A stretch of 64,000 nt of DNA. It comes from Lingula anatina (lineage: Eukaryota; Brachiopoda; Lingulata; Lingulida; Lingulidae). The position numbers and the translations under genes are program-made. The notes under the pieces were generated by a model. It was not told the DNA's origin. It saw only the letters and a list, made by a program, of their open reading frames with translations, and did not search any database. The stretch spans positions 9,747-73,746 of the forward strand of contig NW_019773550.1 in NCBI RefSeq assembly GCF_001039355.2, given 5' to 3'. Shown one piece after another: positions 51,501-64,000 of the stretch (positions are counted from its first letter, which is position 1; each line of letters opens with the position of its first letter).

Positions 51501-54500
51501 AGGAGTTTCAAGTAACTAGAGTTTCAAACACAGACTTAATTTACCACAAACATGATGTACAGAAAGGAAGCTAGAGCATGCTATGATGGAGATGAACTCT
51601 GATTCTAGCAATAGTTTAACTTATTTTTTTATGAGGACAACTAAAGAAATCGTGCTTTGATTGTCATATGGGAAGATGTTTGCGTTTGTAGGCAGAGACA
51701 TGGTGTCATGTGGGACAAAGGTGTTGGCAGTCTATTTTAGGAGACAGAACAGGCAGAAGATATTAATTGTAAATGATCTGTACAACCATAATGCTGACCA
51801 ATACTGTCCACTTGAAATAAGTTGGATAAGTTTCAATAAACTCAGTGTACCAGAGATGACCAACTTTAGGGCAGTTGACATTACGCAGAACATTTCTTTA
51901 GGAAATTGGAAAAATGTGATGAAATCAGTGTGCAGTGCACATTTTTACTGAATTGTCTGTGGGTTCAGCATGGCTATTCATTCATAAAATCTGTTGACAT
52001 TTCTACAAGATTGCTGTGGTTTTATGATCTGAACACGTGCACAAAATGAAAACCTGCACACTAGCCTAGCAAAACCACTGATTATTAGATACTGAGTATG
52101 TCCTTAGCTTCCCCATTTACTGACTTTCACCTGGAGAGGAGGGTGAGAAGACCAGTTGTGGTTGACTTCACATTTAGTTGCTCTGTGACAGAGACAAACA
52201 ATGCTATTTATAACCAAATTAAAAAATAAAAAGAACCCTGAAAGGAAGAGAATTGTAGAGCGAATAAAAGTGGGGATACTTTTCAGTACGTACTTCTACT
52301 CAGGGATTAGAGACTTCTATTTTATATATAAAGTCAAGTGTGATTTTTACTGATAAAAAAAGTATGGACTAAAATTAGTGTCCAGTTGAAAGTAAATTTT
52401 AACTGTGTACTAGTATGTGTCATACTGGGAAAAAGTGGATATTTAAACAATGAAGGACACTGGGGTTGAGTTAGGGGAGGATCTGCTACAAATTTCTAAG
52501 ATACTGTGCAAGGTCAGCCCCCAGGCTCTGGCACTGGCTATCAAAGTGGCTTGTCTGGTAAGTCTAATGAAGTATGTTGAAGAGCCTTTAAATTTGGAAT
52601 GAAGAGTGGGAATCTCAGTGTAGCAATTTACTTGAGTATGTTTTCTACAAAATGGAGAACCCACTACATGTGTACCAATATTTACTGAGTAATAATTTAT
52701 AAGTGCTGAAAATGCATTCTGAAAAAATTCTAACTATCTCCCAGGAGATATAGAATGCTTCACTTGTTTCCCCAGTAGCTACGCGTAGACACAGGTAGAG
52801 AGGTATGGTTCTCAGTCTAAGCAAGATATAGATGTTATCTACCCCTATGGTACATGTTCATTCTGTTAAAGTTAAAAGAGCAAAATTGTATTTTATATGC
52901 AGACAGGTGTTTCATCAATAGCAACCACAAATACTTAATTGCAGCAGCTGGCATTGGTGATAGTTTAATAGGATTGAAGTACATCATATCTAACTAGTTG
53001 AAAAAGATTAATGGCATTAGATCATATTTATTTTGAATATTTCTAATAAAACTGAAGTGGTTTCAGTAAAGTTTATCAGATATTGTATAGCAATATGATA
53101 CATACATGTATTGAGGTGTGGTTTGAATTCACTTAATTTAGAATTGTATAGACTTATAAGTAAATTGTACAGTAAATATATATAAATAATAATAAAAACT
53201 TTGTTTTGGAAGCCCCATAAAATTAAAGAAATGGATCAATGTTTATATGTGCTCTAAGAATTTGGAAATGTACAAGGAGGACCATAAGACAATCCATGAT
53301 ATTGATTTATCATGAAAAACAAGGGCAAGATTTTGTCAGGAACCAGTTTAGTTATATTGATATCAACCATGACACTATTTTGAAATAAAAACAAAGATGC
53401 TTTTATTAAATTGATAAGTTCTGTTGCTTTAAGTAAATATTTTATTCTACTTTAGGATGGGGACTTTGATCGGGTGCAGAATTTTATACAGAGGCGCAGC
53501 GAAAATCTGATAAATGTTGATGTCAAAGACAGAAATACTGGGAACACACCTCTTATTTGGGCTGCAAAGAGGGGACATACAAAGGTAAGAATGAAGTGAA
53601 TGGAAATGATTGATGCAAAAGAATTATTATAAAGTTCCAAAGTAATTGCAGTAAGTGTAGTACAGATGAGATGTTTCATTGAAATTTAAGTATTTATTTA
53701 TATTTTAATCATTATATAAAGTATTCCATTTGTGGATTGTGTATATTTTAATTAAAAGCTTAAAAACAACCTTCAATTTTCCAGATTAAAAAAAAAATCT
53801 TAATAACATCTCTGTCTGTTGTCTGTTTATAAATGTGAAATCATGCCATGACTCTCAGATAGACACATAAATAACATAATAAAATGTCAACTGTTGAATT
53901 TGGAACTGAGTCATGCAATCTAATGAGAACCACTGCTCATATCAGAGTGTACAATTTGAGGGTCTTCTTCTATAACTTTTTTATCCAGCAAATTCCAGAA
54001 ATATCAATTATATTCATTATGTTATTCATTTGTAGCGCTTGTACATATATGCTTACATGTTCTTTTACCTGTTTTTTTCTGTCAATCAAATGGATATTTG
54101 ACATAAACAGACTTAAAGGTAAATGGAAATAAGACCACGGGTGTTAAATCTGGGTTTTTTGTTTGACAGATGCCTTTAAGATGTTACACTTATGTTTTAG
54201 ATTTTATCTTGATATTTTTACAGATTGTGCAACTTCTTCTGAAAAATGGTGCAGATGTTACCCTACAAAATTTTGAAGGTCAGACGTCAGTTGAGGTGGC
54301 TTCATCATCCATCAAACAAATATTGCTAGATTCTGTAGATCATGGAACAACACACAGACATTTTCTGCAAGCAGCTTGGCAAGGGAATATCAGTGTGGTT
54401 AGGAAGTTACTGGTAGGCACATTTTCCTGCTATTGATAATTTTACAGGTACAATTAGATATGAACACAGGGTAAGTTTTCTTTGTGAACAATGCAGTTTT

Positions 54501-57500
54501 GTTATATAAGATTGCCTAGAAATTGCTATATATATATATATTTACAAAATGTTGTGCAAAAGATGTTATTAGAGATTTTTTGTTAAGAAATTAACCACTT
54601 TTGATCATAGATATATCTTTACTGACACATTAAAATGTAAGGGGTGTTATTTGTTATGGGAACTCAATTTTTAAATAACAATAAACACCCTTGAAAAGAC
54701 AAAAGTGCACTAAAAAGTCAGCACAAATGAAAAAACCTTACATAATGTGATATTCAGTGCATAGTAGGAAATCCCCCTGTTGTTTTTTTAATGACATTGA
54801 CTTCTACATGTACAGTGACTGCAGACAGGCTGGCAATATGATATTGATTGTTAAAATAGATGATAAGCTTCATTACCTATTACCTAGTTGTTAGTCTTTA
54901 TGTGAAATTGGTGCACCATTGTGGAAAAGTGTTTTGAATATTCCTTTGTTCTTCTGGTTTTTCTGCTAAATTTGTTTTATTTTATAGTAACCCTGTAAAC
55001 CTTTCTGGAGTTTTATGGTGAAACAGATTAATGAAGATATATTGTGTTTTTTTTCACTGCGAAAACAATTGAAAGAGTTTGAGAGAGAGAGAGAGAGAGG
55101 GGGGGGGGGTAAATCCCCATTTCTCAATGATTTTTTAAAAAGTAAATGTCATTAACATATGGAAGACAGTTATTCCACGCATAATATTTAACTTACACCA
55201 CCTATATTAAGGATTATTCAGTGTTGCAATTATTTTTTAAAATTCTAGGCTGAGGGCAGGATTCTGGATGTAAATTGCAAGAATGCAGATGGATTGACAC
55301 CACTTCTTCTAGTCACAAGGAATGTGGATTTGTTTGAGAAATTAAATAAACAGCTGCATAAAGAATATAATCCCCTAGAGGTTGTAGCAGAACTTCTGAC
55401 ACACAGTGGGTAAGGAGCTTGAAATGTAATCCATTGTATGCAAGTACACTACAAAGTCTTGCTCTGGCTCTGTTTTATAATTTTTTTTCATGCTTTGTTT
55501 CTCTCTGCTTTCCATTCTCTTTGTAATAACATAATTAAATGAATACTTCAGAAACATAGAGCTTAAAAATATAAGACTGTCAAAAACATAGATCTTTAAG
55601 TCTTCATACTGCAATACAAATCTGTCACACGTTGAATTGGGATCATAATATACTGTATAAATATTCAGTTATCATTTTAACCTTAACATCCTTCAATTCT
55701 GAATGTATTTTCTCCATTTGCAAAGATCGTGGACAAGACAGTTACTGATCATGAATAACTTTATCTTCTCCCTTTCCCAATTCTCCTGCCTGTCTAAAAT
55801 CATAATTTCTTCATATTCAGTGATCCAGATGTGTTTGACAGTGAAGGCAAGAACCCTCTGCACTATGCATCACTTTGTAAGACTCCACTGGCTGGCAGGC
55901 TGGTCTCATGTATGCTGGAGGAAGGGGTGGAATCAGGTAATTTGGATAATTAAAAGCGGATACTAGTGTTCTAGTAAAGATTTTTAAAATACCTCTCATT
56001 TACCAATGTTTTATCATGTAGTTTTGCCATGATTACCCTTTGTTTCTAGATATTATTCTATTGTTAAGAACATAAAAAATGGACCTATTCAATTTTGGTC
56101 CTATTATATTAGCAAACTTGTGATACATGTACATCATTGAAGAGTTTTTGAAACAGTCTTTATGGTATGTCAGAGTAAATAGATATAAAACAATTAGCAG
56201 AGGATCCATTATAAACCTTTATTTTTCCTAGGTGCTAAGGACAGGCGCTGTAACACCCCCATCCACTGTGCCTCCAGGAGTGGCAATGTTGATGTGATGC
56301 TGGCTCTCATAGATGGAGGAATGGATGTCAATGTCAGAGGATTTGCTGGGGCCACACCTTTACACGTTTCTGTAAGTAAATGTCAGCAAGCCCTTAAAAG
56401 ACATATTTTATGTTAATTAGTCTATTTGTTGTTGTTGTTGGTATTGTTGTTAAATATATGGATATAGGTACCAGAATGTTTGATTATAAGTAATTTGCAT
56501 GAAAGTTATCATTTTAAATTTGAGTAAGAAGCAAGTTTTTGAGTTGATGTATTGTTTCTTGATTTCTGCAAGTATACTGTATATATAACTGTCAGATATG
56601 AATAGTACAAGGAAAATAATTTCTATTCATTGGTCTCAGATGATATATTGACAACTTTTGAATATGCTGTGTATAAATGGTATGTAATATATACTAGAGT
56701 TCTTATCGAGTAAATAAATTGCAGGCCCAAACTGGAAACAATGACACTGCAACTACTCTGCTAGAATATGGTGCTGATGTGACATTAGTGGATGACAAAG
56801 GTCTCACTGCTGTTGATGTTGCCAAAAATAAACGTGTCAGGTCCACCCTGAAGGAAGCCTGGGCTGAGGCTACCCAGAAGAAACCAGAGCCCCAGTTAGG
56901 TCCTCTCCGTGCACCTAGCAGGGAATCTTCTCATTTTTCACAAGATGAGTTAAGGACATTTAAAGCTCAGAAGAGGAAAGGAGAGGTCATTTTTGATGTA
57001 CATGTAAGTGTATATCTTACTATTTTGCTGTCATAGAAATAATCATTATGATTAAAAGTAGACAAGTTCTGTGTTATCATTATATTTTTCATAATTTTAT
57101 AATCAAGTGTTATTGATTATTATTTCTTGTAATAAGACAGAAGAAGCATCTTGTGATTGCCTCTGGTCTGATTCTTACAGTGTGACAAAATATCATATCA
57201 GTTGCTTTATCATCAATGACATTAAGTACATATGTTCAATTAAAAACAATTTAAACAATATTCACTGTGAAGGAGGCTTATTTTCAGTAATAAAGGGATT
57301 ATAGTTATCAATAGGGGATCTCATGTTGTGAAGTATACACATTATAGTGATTATTCTTCTCACATATTTACATATTTCAGGGTTTACCTATAACTTCATC
57401 ATTTCAATGCAAGAAGTCGTTTTCACCACCTAGTAAGTATGACTGCATTTTGTACTGTTTGCACCAGTATACTATATAGACCATGTAATTTGAAAAAGAT

Positions 57501-60500
57501 TTTACAATGAAGTACATGGGCATTATATTTGAAAGTTTCCATTGGGCTACCAGTACAGATACCCTGATACATGCAGGTAACAGTAAATCATATTTTATAC
57601 TTTGGATACAGAATTGTAGAATGGAGGTTATTTCAAATTCGTATTTTAGAAAATGACACAATCAAAGTACTTATGTTGCTCTTATGATAATTCTGTTTTG
57701 GCTGGCACATTTGATTCATGACAATTATTCCTTTGAATGTTTTCATGTGGTTTAAAATTTTTATCTTAAAATCACCACATATTGTTTTATTTTCTGATTT
57801 TGTAGAGAAGTTAACACTTCAACAGCTGTCAGAAGCCCACAGTGCTATGAAGCATGAGGAACAGGTGCTCAAGGAACTGGAAACTGGAACTTTTTCATAT
57901 TCTCCAACAAGGTGAGAGGATGGACTCTTGCTTTCAACATTCTGTGATGTTTGAACCAATGTTAGAATTGTTACCCAAATGTTGTTTCCTTATGTCTGTA
58001 TATTCAATAATGGTATATCAAAACTGTAAGTTGAGATTTTGTTTAATAATTAAAAAAAATTCAATGATCTTGATTTTCACGTTACTGAACCACCACCCCT
58101 AAATATGCAGCATTGCTGAACATTAAGTTTACAGTTTTTGAGAACAGATGACATTTTTATAAAAGATTTGGAATCCAATATTTCAGAGATGGCCCAAGAA
58201 TCTTAGGAACACCAAGGGGAGTACCTAAACCCTCCACCCTACCCAGAATGCCTCACAGCCCAGAAAAGACGCCCTTGCACAAGAGCCCTGAGAGGCATTT
58301 GGCACCATTGAGAGAAGCCCAGAGTCAGGCCAGGAAACTGAGCAGAGAGTTTTCTGCTGATGATTTTGAAAGTGGGCATCCTATACTTGGGAAAAGAAAT
58401 TGTAAGAGACAGCTTTTTTTTTTCTTAGATTCTTATTCTGTTTATTTCATAGATAAGTTATGAGGATAAATGAGATGATCATCTTAAAAATTAGTACAAT
58501 ACCACTCTTTAATGGTATTGCATATGTTCTTTTGAGCGTATCCATAGAGTGAGGGGAAATATAGGGTTGCATCTGTTGTATAGATAATATTATAAAATGG
58601 CATGTATATTGAATATTTTATATTCAATATACATGCCATTTTATATTGAATATTTTATATTGACTTTGTAATATTTGCTTTTCAGCTGATCCGGGAAGAA
58701 AGCTCTCTCCATTGAATCCCACAGATAGTGCTGTATCTATCAAAGGAAGGGCCACTGACCTGTCAGAGACACTTCATGATTTAAGGTAACTTGTCAAAGT
58801 TTAAGAGTCAAATACCTGTACTTATTACTTATAGTATGTTCTTTTTTATCAGAAAGTTCATTAGTCTCATTCTTTATTTTTTTGATGTGTTCCATTTATC
58901 TGTATCGGTACATTATTTCAAAAGTAACCCATGAGAATATCTGATACTGTAACAGTATTTGAATATACTTTAATATATACTTTTCTTGTATGTAAGATAA
59001 GATAATTTCATATTAGAGAATTATAATAACTTCTTATTTGTTTAAAAAATGAAGCTTCGTATGATAAAATGATAATGATTTAGATCAAAGAAGATAGTCC
59101 AAGGGACCAACCTTGCAAGACAGCGTCGCCTGTCAGACGGCAATAACCACTCTCCTTCTCCTAACATTGCTGAACTGACTGGTATCTGCGATGACTTGCT
59201 CTCCAAGGGTAAATATGATGTATCAATTGTAAAGCATGCAGCCTAGCAATGCACTGAAAGCATATATCACGCACTTTGACCCACAAGCATCTTTTCCAGA
59301 GTGGTAGTAAATGGTGTGCAAAATACAATGGTATAAGTTCCATACATAACTCCCTTTGTGTAATACATGTTATTTCCATACATAAAGCTTACATAATTAA
59401 TCAGTATTTGTTGTGAGTATAAAGAAAAAATGCTGATGTTATATAAATATACCGTAACTGGTATTTTTGTGAAGAAAAAGGCCAGTTGTTAAACTGGCTT
59501 TGTTCTGTGTATTTACATTTTGCTTTCATTGTAGCCTTATAGACTCCTAAACTGTCCAATATTCTTCCTGTTCAGGTCGATCCCCATCTGTTGTGTCTGT
59601 AGGTGACCTTGACATTGAAACCATCACTCCCCCTCCCAGACTGACCCCAATTCGCACTCCCTCTGGTTCTGATCGTAACAGACTGAAGATTCCGAACACT
59701 ATACAAGAAGACAAGGAAACTAGGGCCATGATTCTTGATCTAGGTATGCATGTCTGAAACTACTGCATGCATGATGAATAATTATTGAAGATTGTTATAA
59801 AATTCTTATCCTGTTTTTGTTGTGTTTTCACTTCATGCTTACTTCTGTTATATTTGAAACAGCTGTGAAGAGATGTAAAGATTAAGTGAAAAGCAATTTA
59901 TAATTGATATTGAGCAAAAATGAAGACACTTAAGTACGGTAATTCTCCAATCTATACGAACGATTTTAATTAATTATTTTTTGAAGATAATCATTTTATT
60001 CGTAAGGTTTGAAATTCAATCTGCAAAAATTGCCATGCGTTCGTATCCATTGAAATACGAAAGGAATATGGCTGTACCGGAAGTTATTTCCACTTACCTA
60101 ACATTGCTAAGTGTAAGCATTACTTTCAGATTAAATCACTGTGATCAGCTTTTATCACAAACAAATTATTCTTGCGATATTGCAATGAATTAAAACAAAC
60201 TAAACAAAAGTCGGGAATTCAAGTTAAGAAACAATTTCTCCATACTAAAGAGGTACATTGCTCCCAAGACAAGACAACATCGTTTTTCCCTGCAATGTTT
60301 CTGCCAAGACAGGACAACATCGTTTTTCCCAACTTCTGTCAAAAACAGAAAAGAATATTTTCGTATCCAGTTGCATATTTTATTTATTGCGTGTTTTCTT
60401 TTGATATGATTTCACATATAGAAAATTTGCAATATTAATAATGTCACTCCCCCCCCAATTAGGCCAACATAAATTTCTTCCGCTAAAACCAAATACTTAA

Positions 60501-63500
60501 AACTCCTCACAGTAGATATGACGTTAATAAAAGATAATACTTGACATAAAAATACCATCAGCTCAATTCAAGTCTATTTATGAAAGTCTCGATCTTACAG
60601 TATATTAATTTGCACGCAATCAATGTAAACTTGATTAGAAAAAAATACAGAAGAACTGCAGGCAAATTTGTATAAAGTCATATGGCACCTTTATTTTTCA
60701 CAATCACCAATATCAGTACATAAGGTTTACCTACTAGTTGTTTATGAGACAAGATCTTTAACAAGGAAAAACAAACAAACAAAAAAAAAAAACCATGAAC
60801 ATTATAAGAACTCAAAGAAAAAATAAATACAAGACAGAACTCCTCTTTAAAAATTTAATTTCCTGATGACTACCAAAAACAAATGAAAAACTCGATCATT
60901 GACTATGGATTTCTCAAACTCTTCTGTTGTACGTGGATTTCACGTTTATAGATTTTACTGGAAACCAGTTATCGGTGAAACACTGATGGTAGATGTTGAT
61001 GATCCAGTCGGCCGGCGAAGTTAAGAAATGATAATAAACAGTAAGTAATTTATGTGTACTGATGCTTTCATAATTTCTAAATAACAATAGGGTTTTAAAA
61101 CTGGCCTGCAGCTGCCGGCGGGCAGGTTGAGTCCTCCTATCGTCTCATTCAAAAACAGCACAAATACATGATAACAATCTCTCCTGTCAAGTGGCAGTTT
61201 CTTTGTTTGGAACGGTGGTCTGAAAACTCGCTTCCACGAATCATGGGGCGAGTTTCAACTGGGCAAACTTTCTTGCGTTCGGAACATTTAAATTGTGCCC
61301 AAGGTGAGTTTAGCGATCGTTCGTACAGAATGGAAACAAAAAATTCAGATTCAGAGAAAAACGTTTCGTTCGTAATTATTGCGGCGTTCGTATAGATTGG
61401 AGAATTACCGTAAGTAGTTTGCACGACTCATGTAAACATGTGTGTATGTGTACTTGTGCATGCATGTTGTATTGTTTAGTAAAAAAATTATATTACTATT
61501 GATTTAATTTATCATCTTTATTTAAGATCAAATGGGCATTAAGACATCATCAGATTCACCAGTATTCCAGGATCTTTACCCACTTTCAAGGAAAATATTA
61601 CCACCATCACCATTGCAACAGAAACAGTACAGTTTTGAAGAGGGGAGGCTAACTTCACAGGATTTTGCATCTTCAAAGGTATGGATTTTTAGATCTAAAC
61701 CTGTATGTTAGAAAAACAGTTAAGTTGTTCTTTGTACATTAGTTTTGTCAGGGTAATTGTTTCAAAAAAATATGTTTGTAATTTCTTTAAAAGCAGTTTA
61801 TTTTGGAAAATACTTGCACTTGATACACCTTTCAAGTTATCTTTGTTTATTTATTTGTATTTTAAAAGTTAAGGACCTTTAGGTATGTAGGTCATGTTTG
61901 ATATCTGTAATGACCTTTTAATGTTTGGTTTTTTAGGAGTCCTCACCGAGATCAACAGAAAGCTCACCACGGTCAGATTGCAGTAGCAGTCATGACATTA
62001 AGTACCCTGTGCGCAGCAAGTCAATCCTGAGAAATGTCTTCAATATTGAGGAGAGCAGAACTGTAGAGCATAGATCTTCCCCAGAGAGTGAGTCCAAGTC
62101 CAGTATGGCTTCCAGCAGTTTTAGCAGTATGACCACGCCCTCACCAGAGACATCTCAAGAGTTTGGAACTGTCAATACTTATGATACAAACAGTTCTAGT
62201 TCTACATTGACTAATGTGACAATTAATGCCAATGTAAATGCCAGGGCTTCTTCCACTGTAACAGATAAGGGTAACAAGAAGCCTTTACATGTGCCTAGAC
62301 CTCCTCAAGATAAAGAAAGGGGAGAAGGGGACAGTGCTCACAAATCTATGCCTGCCAGTAAGAATCAAGAAACTAAAACATATAAAGTTGCTCAAAACAC
62401 AGCTGCAAATAAAACAAGTATTTCTATGACTGAGAGTTCTAAAAAGACCAATAAGACAGCAGTGACTTCTGGAGACAATAAAGCTGGCTCAAAGGCAGCA
62501 GCAGCAGTAGCAGGTAGAGCAAGGCTTCGAGAAGTGGCGAGACAAAATGCCCAGAATCCTGCTGTCAAAAATGTTCAAAAGGGTGCTGCTGTTCAAAGCA
62601 ATAATAGCCAACAAGCTTCAGCTGTTAAAGTTCCAGTCAGTTCTGCAATGGGAGCAAATAAGAAGAGCAGCCCACCAAGAGACAAAATAATAGTGCACTC
62701 AAACATCTTGGAGGAAACTGCTGATCTTCCTGAAGAGCCTGTGATTGAAAAGCACAAAGAGGAAAAAACTGACCAAGAAAAAGATGCATCTTTAATTGAG
62801 GGCAAAGCTACTGCAGAGGAACATTTCTTTATTACTGAGACCTCAGTAAAAAATGAGTCGACTTCAATGATGGCCACTGGGCAGGAAAAAAAGGAGTGCG
62901 CAAAAGACAATAGCGAATCACCCTTAAAGGTTGTGCCTCTTTCCTCAAAATCTGAAACTGATATCAAAGTAACTGAAGTTAAAATGGAAAACACACCAGT
63001 CCAAGACTCTCAACCTGTGCAGAAAATGTTAAAAAGAAGTGAATCAGATCCAAAGTTAAAAGGTATGACAAGGCAAACCTCAACTGGTAGTTTAAGCAGT
63101 AATATTCCTGCTACTTCACCAAGGTCAAAAGTATTAAACAGGACACCTAGTCAGATTTCTATTGTAAACTCAGTTATCATTTCTGATCATGCTGTGCAGA
63201 GTCAAAAGAAGATGGAAACTAAACCCAATAACTCTCCTAGAAATAACACACAGAATGGAAAATCTGTTGTTGCCTGGTCTGACAGTAAAAGTGATAAAAG
63301 TCCACGAAAAACAGATTCTAAAGCCAGCACAGCTCTACAAGGCAACCAAAAGAATCCTAATCCAGCTGTGGTCCAGGCTGTAAACAGAAATGACTTGACT
63401 GTATCATCTACAAAACAGAGTAAAACAAGTTCACCCAAAAAATCCAAACAACCCTGCAACTGAGAAAATACAAGAAAAGAAGGGACCAAAGACTTTGCAA

Positions 63501-64000
63501 GGTAATTCAGGAAATAGTAAACAAATTAATGTTGAAACAAATCGACCTCATTCATCAAGTCAGCAAGTCCCTCAGGTTCCAGGGGCACCTAGTAGCAATA
63601 AAGAGGGTGCCAGTGCCAAAGTTGACGAAACTGCTGCCTTTAACTCTGACAAAGTCCCAGTTGAAAGAGCTTCCAGCAGGAACAAATCTACAAATGTCAC
63701 CGCTTCTCCTTTAAGCAAGAATGTATCTTCCACTGAAAGATCTCAGTCTGTAAGCAATGCAAAAGCTATTGAAAAAGCTGTTAAATCTGTTGATGCTTCA
63801 CAAACAGTTGGAGTTGTATCCAAGCCAAAAGTAAAAAACACTAATGAGACTGTGTATGTCACAAATGCAAAGAGGCCCTCAGATTGTGAAAATATACAAT
63901 CAACTAAAACAAATCCACAGGTGAAAGTCATTAACACAGTTGTAAATAATAGTCCAAAAACAACTCCAACAAACAAGGGCACAAAGGAAGATAATGTAGT
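48502..64000 (+). CDS. Large ankyrin-repeat protein with disordered Ser/Lys-rich tail (3' end outside window)
   Basis: Exons: 48502-48756, 52456(or 52471)-52557, 53456-53584, 54224-54412, 55249-55409, 55821-55936, 56232-56371, 56725-57003, 57381-57432, 57806-57911, 58187-58401, 58686-58785, 59084-59208, 59576-59743, 61527-61678, 61937 onward. Frames agree at every junction. Residues about 120-430 form some seven ankyrin repeats, such as GNTPLIWAAKRGHTKIVQLL, CNTPIHCASRSGNVDVMLAL and GATPLHVSAQTGN. After a charged helix (RSTLKEAWAEATQKK) come Ser/Pro/Arg-rich segments with basophilic phosphosite-like motifs (RRLSDG, KRSESDP). The last exon encodes over 500 Ser/Thr/Lys-rich, probably disordered residues. 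Its frame breaks at 63461 and continues in the +1 frame to the window end, most simply a one-base excess in A6 at 63437-63442. A scaffold role is inferred and no named orthologue is recognised. Confidence 0.8.
49156..49371. mobile_element. Fold-back MITE-like element
   Basis: The ends CATTCCCA and TGGGAATG are inverted. Inward, AGATTTAGATCGACC pairs imperfectly with TAGATCGATCTAAAATCT, CTCCCTGGGGG with CCCCACAGGGA, and GCAGTCAGCT with AGCTGACAGT. Arms are roughly 90-100 bases with mismatches, consistent with an old fold-back element. It lies in intron 2 of the ankyrin gene. Confidence 0.6.
49793..50161 (-). mobile_element. tRNA-derived SINE
   Basis: Read on the minus strand, 50161 to about 50080 is tRNA-like. 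It has a box A region TGGCCTTGTGGTTAGAG and a perfect box B GGGTTCAAATCCC at normal tRNA spacing, and reads through the tRNA 3' end without CCA. A body of about 250 bases follows, ending GTTGCGATTTCTCCAATAAA and a (ATT)n tail (49793-49822). This is the standard layout of a Pol III-transcribed SINE with a LINE-like 3' end. The family is not recognised and no clear target-site duplication was found. Confidence 0.85.
50450..50491. repeat. (ATT)n microsatellite
   Basis: About 13 ATT/TTA units with one interruption. It could be the remnant tail of another retroposon, but no body was seen. Confidence 0.85.
55079..55109. repeat. (GA)n followed by poly(G)
   Basis: About ten GA units then eleven G, in an intron of the ankyrin gene. 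Confidence 0.9.
58591..58645. repeat. Perfect 25-bp inverted repeat (hairpin)
   Basis: The left arm 58591-58615 is the exact reverse complement of 58621-58645, with a five-base AT loop. Arms include AAAATGGCATGTATATTGAA. The hairpin ends about 40 bases before the acceptor of the exon at 58686. Confidence 0.9.
59931..61416. mobile_element. Non-autonomous DNA transposon with 26-bp terminal inverted repeats
   Basis: The element spans 59937-61410. Perfect 26-bp terminal inverted repeats start CGGTAATTCTCCAATCTATA (59937-59962 and 61385-61410). The same six bases, TAAGTA, flank both ends (59931-59936 and 61411-61416), which suggests a 6-bp target duplication; TA alone is the conservative reading. 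Subterminal regions carry several TTCGTA or CGTTCGTA motifs in both orientations, typical of transposase-binding arrays. No transposase frame is visible in the 1474 bp, so it must be mobilised in trans. It sits in the intron between the exons ending at 59743 and starting at 61527. Superfamily not assigned. Confidence 0.8.
60264..60330. repeat. Short tandem duplication inside the transposon
   Basis: A 27-base sequence beginning CCAAGACAAGACAACATCG and ending TTTTTCCC occurs at 60264 and again, with one change, at 60304. The period is 40 bases. Confidence 0.8.

Overview
The window is nuclear DNA of an animal. Genes are split by many GT-AG introns, intergenic DNA is AT-rich by eye, polyadenylation signals are canonical, and a tRNA-derived SINE and several fold-back elements are present. 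The gene set, the repeat style and two slightly different copies of one segment joined at a single N (a sign of high heterozygosity) suggest a marine invertebrate, most likely a lophotrochozoan such as a mollusc or brachiopod. That placement is inference. All exon models were built by eye from splice sites and reading frame.

Layout. 1-2.4 kb: last two coding exons and 3' UTR of transcription elongation factor TFIIS (+). 3.1-6.65 kb: complete eight-exon gene (+) for a PH-domain protein with Tyr-Pro-Gln repeats and a glycine-zipper tail. 8.05-8.28 kb: long fold-back element. 8.7-12.56 kb (-): five coding exons and a spliced 3' UTR encoding a small secreted protein with class I cytokine-receptor features and no membrane anchor. 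12.6-19.2 kb: gene-poor DNA with minor repeats. 19.24-26.71 kb and 27.57-34.53 kb (-): tandem pair of ten-exon genes for bacterial-architecture chitobiases (GH20), both intact, both 909 residues, with identical exon lengths. 34.6-37.3 kb: no gene seen. 37.3-64 kb (+): a long ankyrin-repeat gene with an 11-kb first intron, about seven ankyrin repeats and a very long Ser/Lys-rich disordered tail that runs off the window. Its introns hold a SINE, fold-back elements, a perfect hairpin and a 1.47-kb terminal-inverted-repeat transposon.

Functional picture. The genes are not an operon-like unit. The chitobiase pair carries a signal peptide and a C-terminal hydrophobic tail of the kind that directs GPI anchoring, so it probably trims chitin-derived oligosaccharides at the cell surface. 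The cytokine-receptor-like protein is probably a soluble cytokine-binding module. The most notable observations are that soluble receptor module, the animal chitobiase pair with exon-restricted near-identity, the 1.47-kb transposon with perfect 26-bp inverted repeats, a haplotype-type duplication at the N, and a probable one-base indel in the ankyrin gene's last visible exon.
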